Notes under the pieces: model-generated
Databases searched by the model: none
The model's input: only the letters and a program-made list of their open reading frames with translations
Told to the model about the DNA's origin: nothing
Translations under genes and position numbers: made by a program
Assembly (NCBI GenBank): GCA_964493635.1
Contig: CAZBOW010000001.1
Span: 124,001 to 188,000, forward strand
Length of the DNA: 64,000 bases
Origin: OLB6 sp964493635
GTDB taxonomy: Bacteria; Bacteroidota; Ignavibacteria; Kapaibacteriales; Kapaibacteriaceae
Reading direction: 5' to 3'
In this document: piece after piece, positions 1 to 8,584 of the stretch
Layout: every line of letters begins with the position of its first letter
Numbering within the stretch: position 1 is the first letter of the stretch

Positions 1-1
1 T

Positions 2-1186
2 CCCGTTGCCGTTGGTGCACAGACTGGCACTACCCCAGGGACCCTTGTTCGTATTGCCTCAATCACTCCCCACGGTGGCACGGGGCTGGGTGTTGACCTC
101 TCCGGTGCAGCGCAGTCCACCGGAATCGCCATTCGCATGGTAGGAACCTCCGGAAGCGACCATGCGGGTGTGATGATCAGCAGTGCTCAGAATGGTCTTG
201 GCACCGGCATTCGACTTGGCGGCCCGCCGGGAACGCGTCCGACGCTTGCCACAGGAATCGACGTTACTGGCGGTACCGGTCTGCTCTACAACGCTCTGAC
301 GGCAGGTAGCGGAACGGCCGTTCGCATTGGAGGTACTACCGCGCCGCAGCGCGGCGTCGACATCACCGTTGCGGGCGACGACCACGTTGGTGTGTATGCA
401 CAAGGGAACACAAATGGTACCGGTGTGGTAGGGACGGTGGTGTCGGCCGCGTATCCGTCTCCGCTGGCACGACCACGAACCGGCGTCATGGGTTTGGCGG
501 CAACCAATGCAAGTACGACGTCCGATACGCTCATTGGTGTGTGGGGCAGTACACGCCGCGGTGGCAGTGGGTCGAAGACGATGACGTCGATCGGGGTGTT
601 GGCCACGGCCCACCATGAAACATCGTCGCATGGCGGTATTGCCATTGGCTTGAAAGCCGAAGCCGTCAGTATCGCCCCCGGAAACGCCACGGCCGTGGGG
701 GCACTGCTTTCGTCGGTACCCAGTGCCGTGGCCCTTGCCGTTACCGATGGAACCGTCTTTCTTGGTAGTCATCCGCTGGAGCGTCCGCCCGAGTTGCTCT
801 GGATGCCCGGTAGTGGTCAAACGGTTACCTATGCCTATAGTCTGCGCACAAGTGGACCACGGCATCGCACTGGAGTATCGACGGTGGAAGCAACGGCAGG
901 CCCATCAGGGGTGGCCCCAGTGGGGGAGTCAGAACTGCTTGTGATCCGAGGGAACGTTATTCAATCGGTAATCCAGGGTCTTGGTGGTGGCCGCCACGGT
1001 AGGGAAGTAACGATACTGGTTACGGACCATCCCGTCGAATTCGAACATTCGTCCATTGCGGTGGCGGCAGAGCAGACCTTCCTTTTCCCGTTCGCACAGA
1101 ACTATGTTGTCCCTGTTGATGGAGCATTCACCGTATGGTACGATGGAGACGTCCAGCGCTGGCGCTGTCTCTCACGATCATGGTAA
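2..1186 (+). CDS. Gly/Thr-rich repetitive surface protein, 5' end outside window
   Basis: The frame is open from the first bases of the window, so the N-terminus lies upstream. About 300 visible residues are low-complexity and rich in Gly, Thr, Val and Ala, with recurring short GTG-[IV] steps such as GTGIRLGG and GGTGLGVDL spaced by about 20-40 residues. That is the look of a beta-solenoid or tail-fibre-like stalk. The last 80 residues differ: a compact segment with VTILVTDHP and YVVPVDGAF ending in YDGDVQRWRCLSRSW, similar in style to the C-terminal beta domains that close such fibres (inference). Its stop overlaps the next gene by 52 nt. No enzymatic motif is visible. I do not recognise a named family; an extracellular or adhesive role is a guess. 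Confidence 0.6.
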   Translation, partial: PVAVGAQTGTTPGTLVRIASITPHGGTGLGVDLSGAAQSTGIAIRMVGTSGSDHAGVMISSAQNGLGTGIRLGGPPGTRPTLATGIDVTGGTGLLYNALTAGSGTAVRIGGTTAPQRGVDITVAGDDHVGVYAQGNTNGTGVVGTVVSAAYPSPLARPRTGVMGLAATNASTTSDTLIGVWGSTRRGGSGSKTMTSIGVLATAHHETSSHGGIAIGLKAEAVSIAPGNATAVGALLSSVPSAVALAVTDGTVFLGSHPLERPPELLWMPGSGQTVTYAYSLRTSGPRHRTGVSTVEATAGPSGVAPVGESELLVIRGNVIQSVIQGLGGGRHGREVTILVTDHPVEFEHSSIAVAAEQTFLFPFAQNYVVPVDGAFTVWYDGDVQRWRCLSRSW

Positions 1187-1791
1187 CCGTGTGTCTGCCA
1201 TCGGCGCATGGTGAACTCTTGATCAGTGGACGGGATACAACGGCTACTCCCGGCGAGCGCATTGGCATTCCGTTGGAGATTCGGAGTACTCGGCCGCTGA
1301 CCGCACCACGGACGCTTCAGCTTCAGATTCGCACACGGGCAAGTGTTCTGCTGCCGGAAGGGGCCTACCGGTGGGTGGGCAGTCGAGACATCCTACGCTA
1401 CGTTACCATCCGCCTCGACGCGGGGCCAGCCCGCACCGAGCAGGTTTGGATTCCCTACACGTGTGTCCTGGGCGATAGTGCGCAGATCGGCATCCGCATC
1501 GTTGGAGCCATCGTGCACGATTCCGGTTCGCGTGATACGACGAACGTACGGGTCGTACAATCCGGAACGCTTTCCGTGGCCGGAGTATGCACGGCGGGCG
1601 GACGACCGCGATTGTTTCACCCATGGGTTGCACGAACCGCCATGCCGGACCCTACGAGCGTATCGCAGGGCGTGTGGGATCTGCAGGGTCGCTACCTCGG
1701 ATCGTCCATCGAAGAAGTGTGTGCCGTGCGTGGCGTGGAGGCGTTATATGTCCAGCGGCTCCCGAGTGGAGGGCTGGTTGTTGGCCCCTAA
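1135..1791 (+). CDS. Small secreted protein with possible T9SS-like C-terminus
   Basis: A 218-residue protein whose first 26 residues form a clear signal peptide (MVRWRRPALALSLTIMV, then a cut after SAHG), which is why the start at 1135 is preferred over the in-frame ATG at 1180. The body looks beta-rich with few charged stretches and no recognised catalytic motif. The C-terminus contains GVWDLQGRYLG followed about 25 residues later by LYVQRLPSGG. This weakly resembles the G-x-Y-x-V-x-L ending of type IX secretion sorting domains, but it lacks the usual terminal Lys-Val tail, so that reading is tentative. It overlaps the upstream surface-protein gene by 52 nt in another frame, suggesting co-transcription and a shared envelope role. 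It converges on purB with a 10-nt gap. Confidence 0.6.
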   Translation: MVRWRRPALALSLTIMVTVCLPSAHGELLISGRDTTATPGERIGIPLEIRSTRPLTAPRTLQLQIRTRASVLLPEGAYRWVGSRDILRYVTIRLDAGPARTEQVWIPYTCVLGDSAQIGIRIVGAIVHDSGSRDTTNVRVVQSGTLSVAGVCTAGGRPRLFHPWVARTAMPDPTSVSQGVWDLQGRYLGSSIEEVCAVRGVEALYVQRLPSGGLVVGP

Positions 1792-1801
1792 CGCACCGCG
1801 G

Positions 1802-3094
1802 TTACAGTCCAACGCGCTCAAAGATGACATCTACGTTCTTGAGCATGCGCGCTTCGTTGAAGATCTCTGCCAGGTGCTCTTGTGATACATGGGCTGTCAC
1901 CTCGGTATCAGCTGCAAGCAGCGACTGCAGCGGTGTACCGGTTTCCCACGTTTTCATGGCATTGCGTTGCACCAACGTATAGGCTTCCTCCCGACTGACA
2001 CCGGACCGCACCAAGGCCAGCAGAACCGATTGCGAGAAGGGAAGTCCATTCGTGCGGTCCATGTTGGCCTTCATCGTTTGCGGATAGACCACAAGCGTAT
2101 CAATCAACGTGATCGTCAACGAAAGCATGTAGTCCAGGGTGATCGTCGAGTCGGGACAGATCACACGCTCGACGCTGGAGTGGGAGATGTCGCGCTCATG
2201 CCAGAGGGCATTGTTTTCCATTGCCGCCATGGCATTACCCCGCAGCAGCCGAGCCAGTCCGCAGAGTCGCTCCGAGACGATGGGATTCCGTTTGTGAGGC
2301 ATTGCACTGGAACCCTTCTGGCCGGCGGAGAAATATTCTTCGGCCTCGCGCACCTCCGTGCGTTGAAGATGACGGACCTCGGTTCCAATTTTTTCAAGGA
2401 AGGAACCGATGATGGCTAGCGTTGAGAGAAACTCAGCGTGGCGGTCCCGCTGAATCACCTGGGTACTCACCGGTGCGGGACGCAATCCGAGTTTGCTGCA
2501 GACGTAGGCTTCGACCTCCGGGGAAAGGTGCTCAAACGTCCCGACAGCTCCAGAGATCTGGCCGACGGAGATGGTTTCGAGCGCCTGTTGCATGCGGTGG
2601 ATGCTGCGCTTACACTCCTCGTACCAGAGCGCGAGTTTTAGGCCGAACGTGGTTGGCTCGGCATGGATCCCATGAGTGCGACCAATACAGACCGTGTACT
2701 TGTGTTCCTGGGCTCTGCGAGCGATCACGGTGCGCAGGCGCTCCAGATCGGCCAGGATCTTCTCTCCGGCTTGACGCAGCTGGACGCCCAAACAGGTGTC
2801 GAGAACGTCGCTGGAGGTCATTCCGAGATGGATATAGCGCGATGCCGGCCCGACATACTCCGCCACGTTCGTCGTAAACGCGATGACGTCGTGCTTCGTA
2901 ATCTCCTCGATCTCAGCAATCCGCTGACTATTGAACTGGGCCTTGGCACGGATTTCCCGTACGGCATCTTCCGGAATATGTCCCAGCTGGGCTTGGGCTT
3001 CGCAGGCCAGAATCTCGATCTCCAACCAGATCGCATAGCGGTTATCGTCGGACCAGATTCGCCCCATTTCCGGCAGTGTATAGCGAGGTATCAT
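1802..3094 (-). CDS. purB: Adenylosuccinate lyase
   Basis: Fumarase/aspartase-superfamily enzyme that releases fumarate from SAICAR and from adenylosuccinate, so it acts in both de novo purine synthesis and AMP formation; it is a cytosolic homotetramer in characterised members. At 430 residues it matches the shorter bacterial PurB class. The superfamily signature GSSAMPHKRNP lies at residues 261-271 and includes the catalytic serine. The catalytic-histidine region GRTHGIHAEPTTFG is at 138-151 and a second conserved segment TKHDVIAF at 67-74. The start MIPRYTLPEMG is typical of the family. A TAGATTTG box 38-45 nt upstream is a plausible promoter. It is a single gene, divergent from the cytochrome peroxidase. 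Confidence 0.95.
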   Translation of the reverse strand: MIPRYTLPEMGRIWSDDNRYAIWLEIEILACEAQAQLGHIPEDAVREIRAKAQFNSQRIAEIEEITKHDVIAFTTNVAEYVGPASRYIHLGMTSSDVLDTCLGVQLRQAGEKILADLERLRTVIARRAQEHKYTVCIGRTHGIHAEPTTFGLKLALWYEECKRSIHRMQQALETISVGQISGAVGTFEHLSPEVEAYVCSKLGLRPAPVSTQVIQRDRHAEFLSTLAIIGSFLEKIGTEVRHLQRTEVREAEEYFSAGQKGSSAMPHKRNPIVSERLCGLARLLRGNAMAAMENNALWHERDISHSSVERVICPDSTITLDYMLSLTITLIDTLVVYPQTMKANMDRTNGLPFSQSVLLALVRSGVSREEAYTLVQRNAMKTWETGTPLQSLLAADTEVTAHVSQEHLAEIFNEARMLKNVDVIFERVGL

Positions 3095-3131
3095 GCGCGT
3101 TCGTTCTCTGTGATGTAGTGGACAAGCGTCG

Positions 3132-3139
3132 CAAATCTA
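3132..3139 (-). promoter_or_regulatory. -7 box (TAGATTTG) for purB
   Basis: Matches the Bacteroidota -7 consensus TAnnTTTG on the minus strand, 37 nt from the purB start codon. No convincing -33 TTG was found at the usual 19-21 nt spacing, so confidence is moderate. Confidence 0.5.
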
Positions 3140-3157
3140 TTGAAAGTCGCGGGCACT

Positions 3158-3165
3158 TATTTTTG
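3158..3165 (+). promoter_or_regulatory. -7 box (TATTTTTG) for cytochrome c peroxidase gene
   Basis: TAnnTTTG match 52 nt upstream of the chosen start at 3218. The predicted leader of roughly 45 nt carries a strong Shine-Dalgarno sequence (ACAGGAGGT, 3204-3212). The divergent purB box lies only 18 bp away. Confidence 0.5.
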
Positions 3166-3217
3166 CCCACGGTTGTTGAGCACTCTATTGGAGACTAATC
3201 ATTACAGGAGGTATACG

Positions 3218-4264
3218 ATGAAAGCAGTGTTTCTCGCACTAGTACTAGCCGCCGCTGGCATCGGTGGGGTGGTTGGCTGTTCGAAACCAGAGACGACTCC
3301 GGCCGAGGAGGCCACCCTGACCGTTGAGCCCCTTTCCCCCGAAGAGGAGGAGACCCTCCTAGCCCAGGCCAAAGCACTCTTTGGCGTGTTGCCGGATACA
3401 ATGCCCGGTTCGAGTATGGATACGCCGGAGCTGGTAGCGCTTGGAGAAAAGCTCTACCACGAAACGCAGCTGTCGGCAACGGGGACGCAGTCGTGCAACT
3501 CCTGTCACATGGTCGACGACGGGAAGTCCGGCGTGGATAACTTGCCCACCTCTCCGGGTGCCCATGGTACCCCAGGGACGCGGAATTCTCCGACGGTGCT
3601 CAATGCTGGCTTCCACTTCGTGCAGTTTTGGGACGGACGGGCTGCCGACCTTGTAGAGCAAGCCAAGGGACCGATTCTCAATCCTGCGGAGATGGCCATG
3701 GCCAGCGAGAAGGATGTTGAAGATCGTCTGTCGAGCATTGAAGAATACACGACGGCCTTCGCAGCAGCCTTCCCGGGGACGAAGAAGCCGATCACGTATC
3801 ACAACGTTGCCACGGCCATTGCGGCGTTTGAGCGCACGTTGGTGTCCAAGTCCCGGTACGACGACTACATCTCCGGAACGTCGTCGGCACTGACCGACGT
3901 CGAAAAGCGGGGCTTGCAGACGTTCATCTCCACGGGCTGCATTACATGCCACGTGAGCCCAACCTTTGGTGGATCGATGTATCAGAAGCTCGGATTGGTG
4001 AACCCCTACGACTCCAAGGACGCCGGTCGGTACGAGGTCACGAAGGATCCAGCCGACAGCCTGATATTCAAGGTTCCGAGTCTGCGAAATGTAGCGCTGA
4101 CGGCTCCGTACTACCACGACGGCTCGATTCCTACGCTGGACTCCGCCGTTACGTCGATGGCATGGCATCAGCTGGGTAGAAAACTGGAGACCAAGGATCG
4201 CGATCTGATCGTTGCCTTCCTCTCGGCTCTGTCGGATCCGTCGCGGAAGCAAGCCGCCAACTAA
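3218..4264 (+). CDS. Diheme cytochrome c peroxidase, lipoprotein
   Basis: A 348-residue CCP/MauG-family protein expected to reduce hydrogen peroxide to water in the periplasm using electrons from a small cytochrome c or similar donor. Two c-type heme sites are visible: C93-N-S-C96-H97 and C241-I-T-C244-H245. The N-terminus MKAVFLALVL with VVGC at 18-21 is a lipoprotein signal, so the mature protein is probably membrane-tethered at Cys21 and followed by an acidic linker. The frame extends upstream to 3140, but the start at 3218 is chosen because ACAGGAGGT sits 5 nt before it and the lipoprotein signal begins there. A further in-frame ATG-initiated extension would destroy that signal. MauG itself is unlikely because no amine dehydrogenase genes are nearby. 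Confidence 0.88.
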   Translation: MKAVFLALVLAAAGIGGVVGCSKPETTPAEEATLTVEPLSPEEEETLLAQAKALFGVLPDTMPGSSMDTPELVALGEKLYHETQLSATGTQSCNSCHMVDDGKSGVDNLPTSPGAHGTPGTRNSPTVLNAGFHFVQFWDGRAADLVEQAKGPILNPAEMAMASEKDVEDRLSSIEEYTTAFAAAFPGTKKPITYHNVATAIAAFERTLVSKSRYDDYISGTSSALTDVEKRGLQTFISTGCITCHVSPTFGGSMYQKLGLVNPYDSKDAGRYEVTKDPADSLIFKVPSLRNVALTAPYYHDGSIPTLDSAVTSMAWHQLGRKLETKDRDLIVAFLSALSDPSRKQAAN

Positions 4265-4288
4265 CACGTCATATCGCTCCAACAACGC

Positions 4289-4357
4289 TAGGGCGCTGCT
4301 GAACAGGTGAACAGGTGATCAGGTGATCACGTGATCACGTGATTGAGTGGCGCCCTA
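4289..4357. repeat. Inverted repeat enclosing short direct repeats between two convergent genes
   Basis: TAGGGCGC at 4289-4296 and its exact complement GCGCCCTA at 4350-4357 flank tandem 9-11-nt units built on (A)CAGGTGATC and ACGTGATC at about 4302-4344, with internal GTGATCAC palindromes. It lies between the peroxidase stop and the end of tsaB and covers the last codons of tsaB. It could fold as a hairpin ending both transcripts, but there is no T-run, so a terminator role is unproven. Confidence 0.5.
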
Positions 4358-5018
4358 CGAATTCTTGCCGGTAGAGTGGTTCAGCGGTGAGGGGATCGTG
4401 GTGAAGGGGCTGCCGGCATGCTTCGCGCGCAATGAATCGCGCCGACAGCCGCGTGAGTCCGCTGATCGGTGACGGGTGACAACGCGCAGCTCCCGGCCCG
4501 CATACGACGTTCGTTGCATCCAACAGTCGCGCATCGATGGTCGAGATCTTCTGGACCGTTGGACCGATCTGTGTGGCCCGTTGGTACCGAGGGTTCGGAT
4601 CATCGTCGAGCGTGAAATGGTCCGCGTAGACCATGTCCTGATGCGATGGGATAATAACCGTGATGCCGCGCGCCCCAATGGCACGAGCAACCTCATCAGC
4701 GGCACCTGCCAGTGCTTGGGAAGTGTCAACCAGCATGAGCTGGGGCCGGCCCCACATGGTAAGCCCCTTAGCAAACGAAACCCCAATCCGTGTGCCGGTA
4801 AACGAACCCGGGCCCGCACTCACCGCCACAAGGTCAACATCGTCCAGCGTGCAATTCCCGTCGGAGAGCACACTCTGGGTTAGTCCTGCAAGACGAGCAT
4901 CGTGGATGTTGTTGCCGAATACCTCGTGAAGGGCGATCAGCTGCATGCCGGAGGGTGTGCACGAGGCCAATGCCACGCCGCAGGTTGCCCCGGTGGTTTC
5001 TAGTGCCAGTACGATCAT
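4335..5018 (-). CDS. tsaB: tRNA threonylcarbamoyladenosine biosynthesis protein TsaB
   Basis: A 227-residue ASKHA-fold protein that partners TsaD (and TsaE) in adding threonylcarbamoyl to A37 of ANN-decoding tRNAs. The family hallmark start MIVLALETTG is present, and the conserved GPGSFTGTRIG segment sits at residues 69-79, the region that contacts TsaD. The length is normal. It overlaps the stop of mfd by 4 nt (ATGA), so it is translationally coupled as the last gene of a prmA-small protein-mfd-tsaB operon. Its final codons run into the short repeat block at 4301-4344, meaning the C-terminal tail RHSIT is repeat-encoded and probably not conserved. Confidence 0.9.
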   Translation of the reverse strand: MIVLALETTGATCGVALASCTPSGMQLIALHEVFGNNIHDARLAGLTQSVLSDGNCTLDDVDLVAVSAGPGSFTGTRIGVSFAKGLTMWGRPQLMLVDTSQALAGAADEVARAIGARGITVIIPSHQDMVYADHFTLDDDPNPRYQRATQIGPTVQKISTIDARLLDATNVVCGPGAARCHPSPISGLTRLSARFIAREACRQPLHHDPLTAEPLYRQEFVGRHSIT

Positions 5019-8000
5019 ACACCCTCCTCGGCGGTGATCGCCGCAGCGATGGCCGAGACGATCCCGATGGCATCGTCCCTGCGTGCTAGTTCCACATCGA
5101 GGAGCAACCGCTTACCATACTGCACAAAGCGAATGTTGGGTTTGTCGGTCATCCAGCGAAGAATGCGTTGAAATGCCGTTTCGTAGTAGGTCGTCTGCGA
5201 CTCCGGTGGTAGTTCGATGGAAAGCGTCGTATGCTGCAAACGCAGGCGCACGAATCCGGTTGGTAAGGCGGCAATTCGCAGTCGCACCGCGTACCAGAGA
5301 TGTTCCGCATCAGCCGGCAGTGCACCAAAGCGATCGCGGAGATCTGCGAACACGGCGTCGACTTCAGCTTCGGTGTGGGCATTGTACAAGGTCTTGTAGG
5401 CTTCGTACCGATCGGTGTCGCTGCGGATCCACGACTTCGGCAACAGGGCATCGACGTCCAGCTCAATGGCCACGTCGTCGTTGGCAAATGATGGACGCCG
5501 CTGTCGAGCTGTCGACGCACCAAAGAGCTCACCGAACTCCTCCGTACGGAGTTCCTCAACAGCTTCGTCGAGGATCTTGTGATAGAGTTCAAATCCCATA
5601 TCCATGATGAAACCGCTCTGCTCGCCACCTAACAGATTGCCGGCACCGCGAAGCTCGAGATCGCGCATTGCCAGCTGGAAGCCGCTTCCCAGATCGGTAA
5701 ACTCCTCCAGCGCCTGCAGACGGCGTAGGGCAATGCGAGAGATGGTATGAACCGGTGGGATGAGCAAATAGCAGTACGCTTGGACATTCGACCGACCCAC
5801 GCGACCGCGAAGCTGGTACAGTTCGGCAAGGCCGAAGTTGTCGGCTCGGTACACGATCATCGTGTTCGCGTTCGGAATGTCTAAGCCGGATTCAATGATT
5901 TTTGTGGCCACGAGCACGTCGTACTTCCGTTCGAGGAAGGCCTCCATGACGTCTTCCAGCTCTTCGGTCGGAAGCTGTCCGTGGGCCATCGTAATGCGCA
6001 GCGTAGGAGCCAGCATCCGGATGCGTGTGATCAGCTGCTCCATGTCGTGGATCTTATCGGTGACGATGAAGGTCTGTCCACCGCGATCACACTCACGTTG
6101 GAGAGCCTCGCGTAGTTGATCATCGTCCCATTCGATGATCTCCGTCTCTACCGGAAGCCGGTTGCGGGGAGGCGTTTCGATGACGGAGAGGTCGCGTGCT
6201 CCCATCAGCGAGAAGTGCAGCGTGCGGGGGATTGGTGTAGCCGTCAGTGTTAGTGTGTCCACCGACGTGCGCAGTGCACGCAACTTCTCTTTGGCTGCAA
6301 CGCCAAAGCGCTGTTCCTCATCAATGATTAACAGACCTAACTGGCGAAACGTGACGTCGGTACTCAGCAGGCGATGGGTTCCGATGATAATGTCGACCTT
6401 TCCCTCCGCCAGACGCTGCAGGACGTCACGCTGTTCGGTCTTGGAGCGAAATCGCGAGAGAACTTCGATGGAAACCGGGTAGCGTCGTAGCCGATCAGAA
6501 AACGTCATGAAATGCTGTTGGGCCAGAATGGTCGTTGGCACCAGGACGGCAACCTGTTTACCGGCTTGAGCAGCCTTGAAGGCTGCTCGAATGGCAATCT
6601 CGGTCTTCCCGAATCCAACGTCGCCGCAGATCAGGCGGTCCATCGGAGCGGATTGCTCCATGTCGGCCTTGACTTCCGAGGTGGCCTTTGCCTGATCGGC
6701 CGTATCCTCGTATTGAAACGAGGCCTCGAACTCCTTCTGCCAGATCGTATCGGCAGGGAAGGCATAGCCCGGCTGTGCCTTGCGCTGTGCATAGAGCGCA
6801 ATCAGATCACGGGCAATGTCCTTGATGCGCTTCTTGGCTCGAGCCTTCTTGCGCTCCCATTCGGCAGTACCAAGTTTGGACAACTTCGGTACGGCACCTT
6901 CTTCGGCATTGAACTTCGACAGCTTGTGGACGTAGTTCAGATGGACATACAGCACGTCGCCGCCGGAAAACAGCAGGCGCACGCAATCCACCTGACTGCC
7001 GTTGATGTCGATCGTCGTTAGGCCGTCGAACTGTCCGATGCCTTTATCCGTGTGAACAACGTACTCGCCCTTGTGGAGTTGTTGAATCTCCCGAATGGTG
7101 ATGCCAGATTCCGACCGCTTGGACCGTCGCTGGGCTCGCTGTCGACCAAACACCTCATGCTCCGACCATACGGCGATACCCACGTCCGCCCATGTGCACC
7201 CCTGACTCAGGGACGCCGGTACCCACTCGATGCTATTGATTGCGCGGTGGTAGTCAAGGGCTCGTTCTTCACTCTCTTCTTCGACATGGTCGGTTACCCC
7301 TTCGCAGAGATCGATCAGTCGTTGAGCGGCGGCCTTCCCATCGGCTCCCAGAAACACGTGGATGCCAGAGGTGTGGAGCGCCGAGGCGTGTTGCAGCATC
7401 TGTTCAATCGATCCGGCAACCGATGGCTGCGCCTTGGTTGACGTGATCAGGTCTGCATCGCCAAGAGGGTTGATCTCAATGGCGCGAAATGCCTGCAATG
7501 CCTCCAAGGTCGACGATTCCTCCACGGCAGGTGCACCATCGTAGACGATCACGGTATCTGGTGGCAAGTGGTCCAGTACCGTGGCGGTAAGCTGCTCGTC
7601 GTCGTCATGAAACACGTGCGTCAGGACCGTCGCACGGTCGTGTTCACGAATGGATCGCTGGGAAAGGGGCTCAAACTCACGAATGGAGTCAACGTCGTCG
7701 CCCCAGAATTCAATACGCAGTGGATTGTCCCATCCCGCAGGGTAGAGGTCAACGATGCCGCCACGAACGGCCATCTCGCCCGGCTTGCCCACAAAGTCTA
7801 CGCGCTCGTACCCATTGAGTGCCAGTTGGGTCACAAAGGACTCGTAGGGCAGGTGTAGGCCACGGAAGAGATCCAGCTGGTAGGCCGTCAACGTTTGGGG
7901 AGAGGGCATCCGGGCGTCGAGAGCTGCGGAGGTCACAACGGTGAGAGAACGCGATCCGGGCTGAAGCTTCAGCAGGGCATCGATCTCGTCGTGGCGCAGG

Positions 8001-8305
8001 CGCGACATGTCGAGACGACCCGATGAGGCATGCGGACGATGGACGGTGGTGACCGAGGTATCCCGCACCAGTACGCTCAGATCGTGACTCCAATCGTCGC
8101 TGCTGCGATCGTCGGCGGTCAGGATCACCATCGGAATCTCACCAACCTGATAGAGTGCTGCAATGAAGATTGCTTTCGACGATCCCACGAGGTGTTTCAC
8201 CCGCAGGCGCCCGTCGGTCATCAGGTGCTGTGCCGCCTGCAACACGGGTTGTGCATGCTGAACACGATCGATGATACTGTGGGGATGCGGTCGTACGGTT
8301 GCCAT
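5015..8305 (-). CDS. mfd: Transcription-repair coupling factor Mfd
   Basis: A 1096-residue DNA translocase that removes RNA polymerase stalled at lesions and recruits UvrA for strand-specific excision repair. The visible order is: UvrB-like module in the first 330 residues; the RNA-polymerase interaction domain with EYVVHTDKGIGQF near 414-426 (the usual VHxxHGIG has Lys for His here); a RecG-like translocase with Walker A GDVGFGKTE at 561-569 and a Walker B box IIDEEQRFGV near 660; helicase motif QLRGRVGRS; and a C-terminal TRCF domain. It starts 28 nt after a small membrane-protein gene and overlaps tsaB by 4 nt. UvrA is encoded about 6 kb away on the same strand. Confidence 0.95.
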   Translation of the reverse strand: MATVRPHPHSIIDRVQHAQPVLQAAQHLMTDGRLRVKHLVGSSKAIFIAALYQVGEIPMVILTADDRSSDDWSHDLSVLVRDTSVTTVHRPHASSGRLDMSRLRHDEIDALLKLQPGSRSLTVVTSAALDARMPSPQTLTAYQLDLFRGLHLPYESFVTQLALNGYERVDFVGKPGEMAVRGGIVDLYPAGWDNPLRIEFWGDDVDSIREFEPLSQRSIREHDRATVLTHVFHDDDEQLTATVLDHLPPDTVIVYDGAPAVEESSTLEALQAFRAIEINPLGDADLITSTKAQPSVAGSIEQMLQHASALHTSGIHVFLGADGKAAAQRLIDLCEGVTDHVEEESEERALDYHRAINSIEWVPASLSQGCTWADVGIAVWSEHEVFGRQRAQRRSKRSESGITIREIQQLHKGEYVVHTDKGIGQFDGLTTIDINGSQVDCVRLLFSGGDVLYVHLNYVHKLSKFNAEEGAVPKLSKLGTAEWERKKARAKKRIKDIARDLIALYAQRKAQPGYAFPADTIWQKEFEASFQYEDTADQAKATSEVKADMEQSAPMDRLICGDVGFGKTEIAIRAAFKAAQAGKQVAVLVPTTILAQQHFMTFSDRLRRYPVSIEVLSRFRSKTEQRDVLQRLAEGKVDIIIGTHRLLSTDVTFRQLGLLIIDEEQRFGVAAKEKLRALRTSVDTLTLTATPIPRTLHFSLMGARDLSVIETPPRNRLPVETEIIEWDDDQLREALQRECDRGGQTFIVTDKIHDMEQLITRIRMLAPTLRITMAHGQLPTEELEDVMEAFLERKYDVLVATKIIESGLDIPNANTMIVYRADNFGLAELYQLRGRVGRSNVQAYCYLLIPPVHTISRIALRRLQALEEFTDLGSGFQLAMRDLELRGAGNLLGGEQSGFIMDMGFELYHKILDEAVEELRTEEFGELFGASTARQRRPSFANDDVAIELDVDALLPKSWIRSDTDRYEAYKTLYNAHTEAEVDAVFADLRDRFGALPADAEHLWYAVRLRIAALPTGFVRLRLQHTTLSIELPPESQTTYYETAFQRILRWMTDKPNIRFVQYGKRLLLDVELARRDDAIGIVSAIAAAITAEEGV

Positions 8306-8333
8306 ACGTGATGCGGGTGAGGTGTCGGTGGTG

Positions 8334-8576
8334 CTACTGGTGCCGAGTGGTCGTAGGGCGGAGTTCGTTGAGAAAGCGTTTCTGCTCTTCGGCTCGAATG
8401 GAATCCAAGTATTGGCGCATCAGCTGTTGCCGCTGCATTTTTCGGTTGTACCGCTCACACATTCCTCCGTTGATCACCAGCACGAGGAGGATGATGCCGA
8501 AGATCGCCGCGGCGACGAACACGGCGTTGCTGGTACGTCTCTGCTTGGTCATGGTACGGGTCATGGTACGGGTCAT
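8334..8576 (-). CDS. Small single-pass membrane protein with coiled-coil tail
   Basis: An 80-residue protein: a repetitive basic N-terminus (MTRTMTRTMTK), one membrane helix at about residues 17-38, then a charged helical stretch rich in Arg, Gln and Glu. The start at 8576 is chosen because it forms an ATGA overlap with the prmA stop. Two further in-frame ATGs at 8564 and 8552 lie in the same 12-bp repeat and could also be used; the oldest start is probably 8552. The layout recalls FtsB/DivIC-type septum proteins, but the protein is short and lacks their conserved C-terminal motif, so I leave the function open. It lies between prmA and mfd in one operon. Confidence 0.6.
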   Translation of the reverse strand: MTRTMTRTMTKQRRTSNAVFVAAAIFGIILLVLVINGGMCERYNRKMQRQQLMRQYLDSIRAEEQKRFLNELRPTTTRHQ

Positions 8577-8584
8577 GGTACGGG
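8549..8584. repeat. Three perfect 12-bp tandem repeats carrying start/stop codons
   Basis: Unit TCATGGTACGGG repeated exactly three times. On the minus strand each copy contains ATGA; the first copy met by ribosomes ends prmA, and all three supply an in-frame ATG for the downstream small gene. Confidence 0.95.

Noticed and set aside
59..865. 268-codon minus-strand open frame opposite the first surface protein
   Set aside because: Arg/His/Thr-rich, no domain or start context; antisense shadow of a Gly/Thr-rich gene.
3359..4285. 308-codon minus-strand open frame opposite the peroxidase
   Set aside because: Covers both heme motifs in antisense; no protein features.
4301..4344. CRISPR-like or attachment-site array
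   Set aside because: Units are only 9-11 nt without unique spacers, and there are no cas, integrase or tRNA genes nearby.
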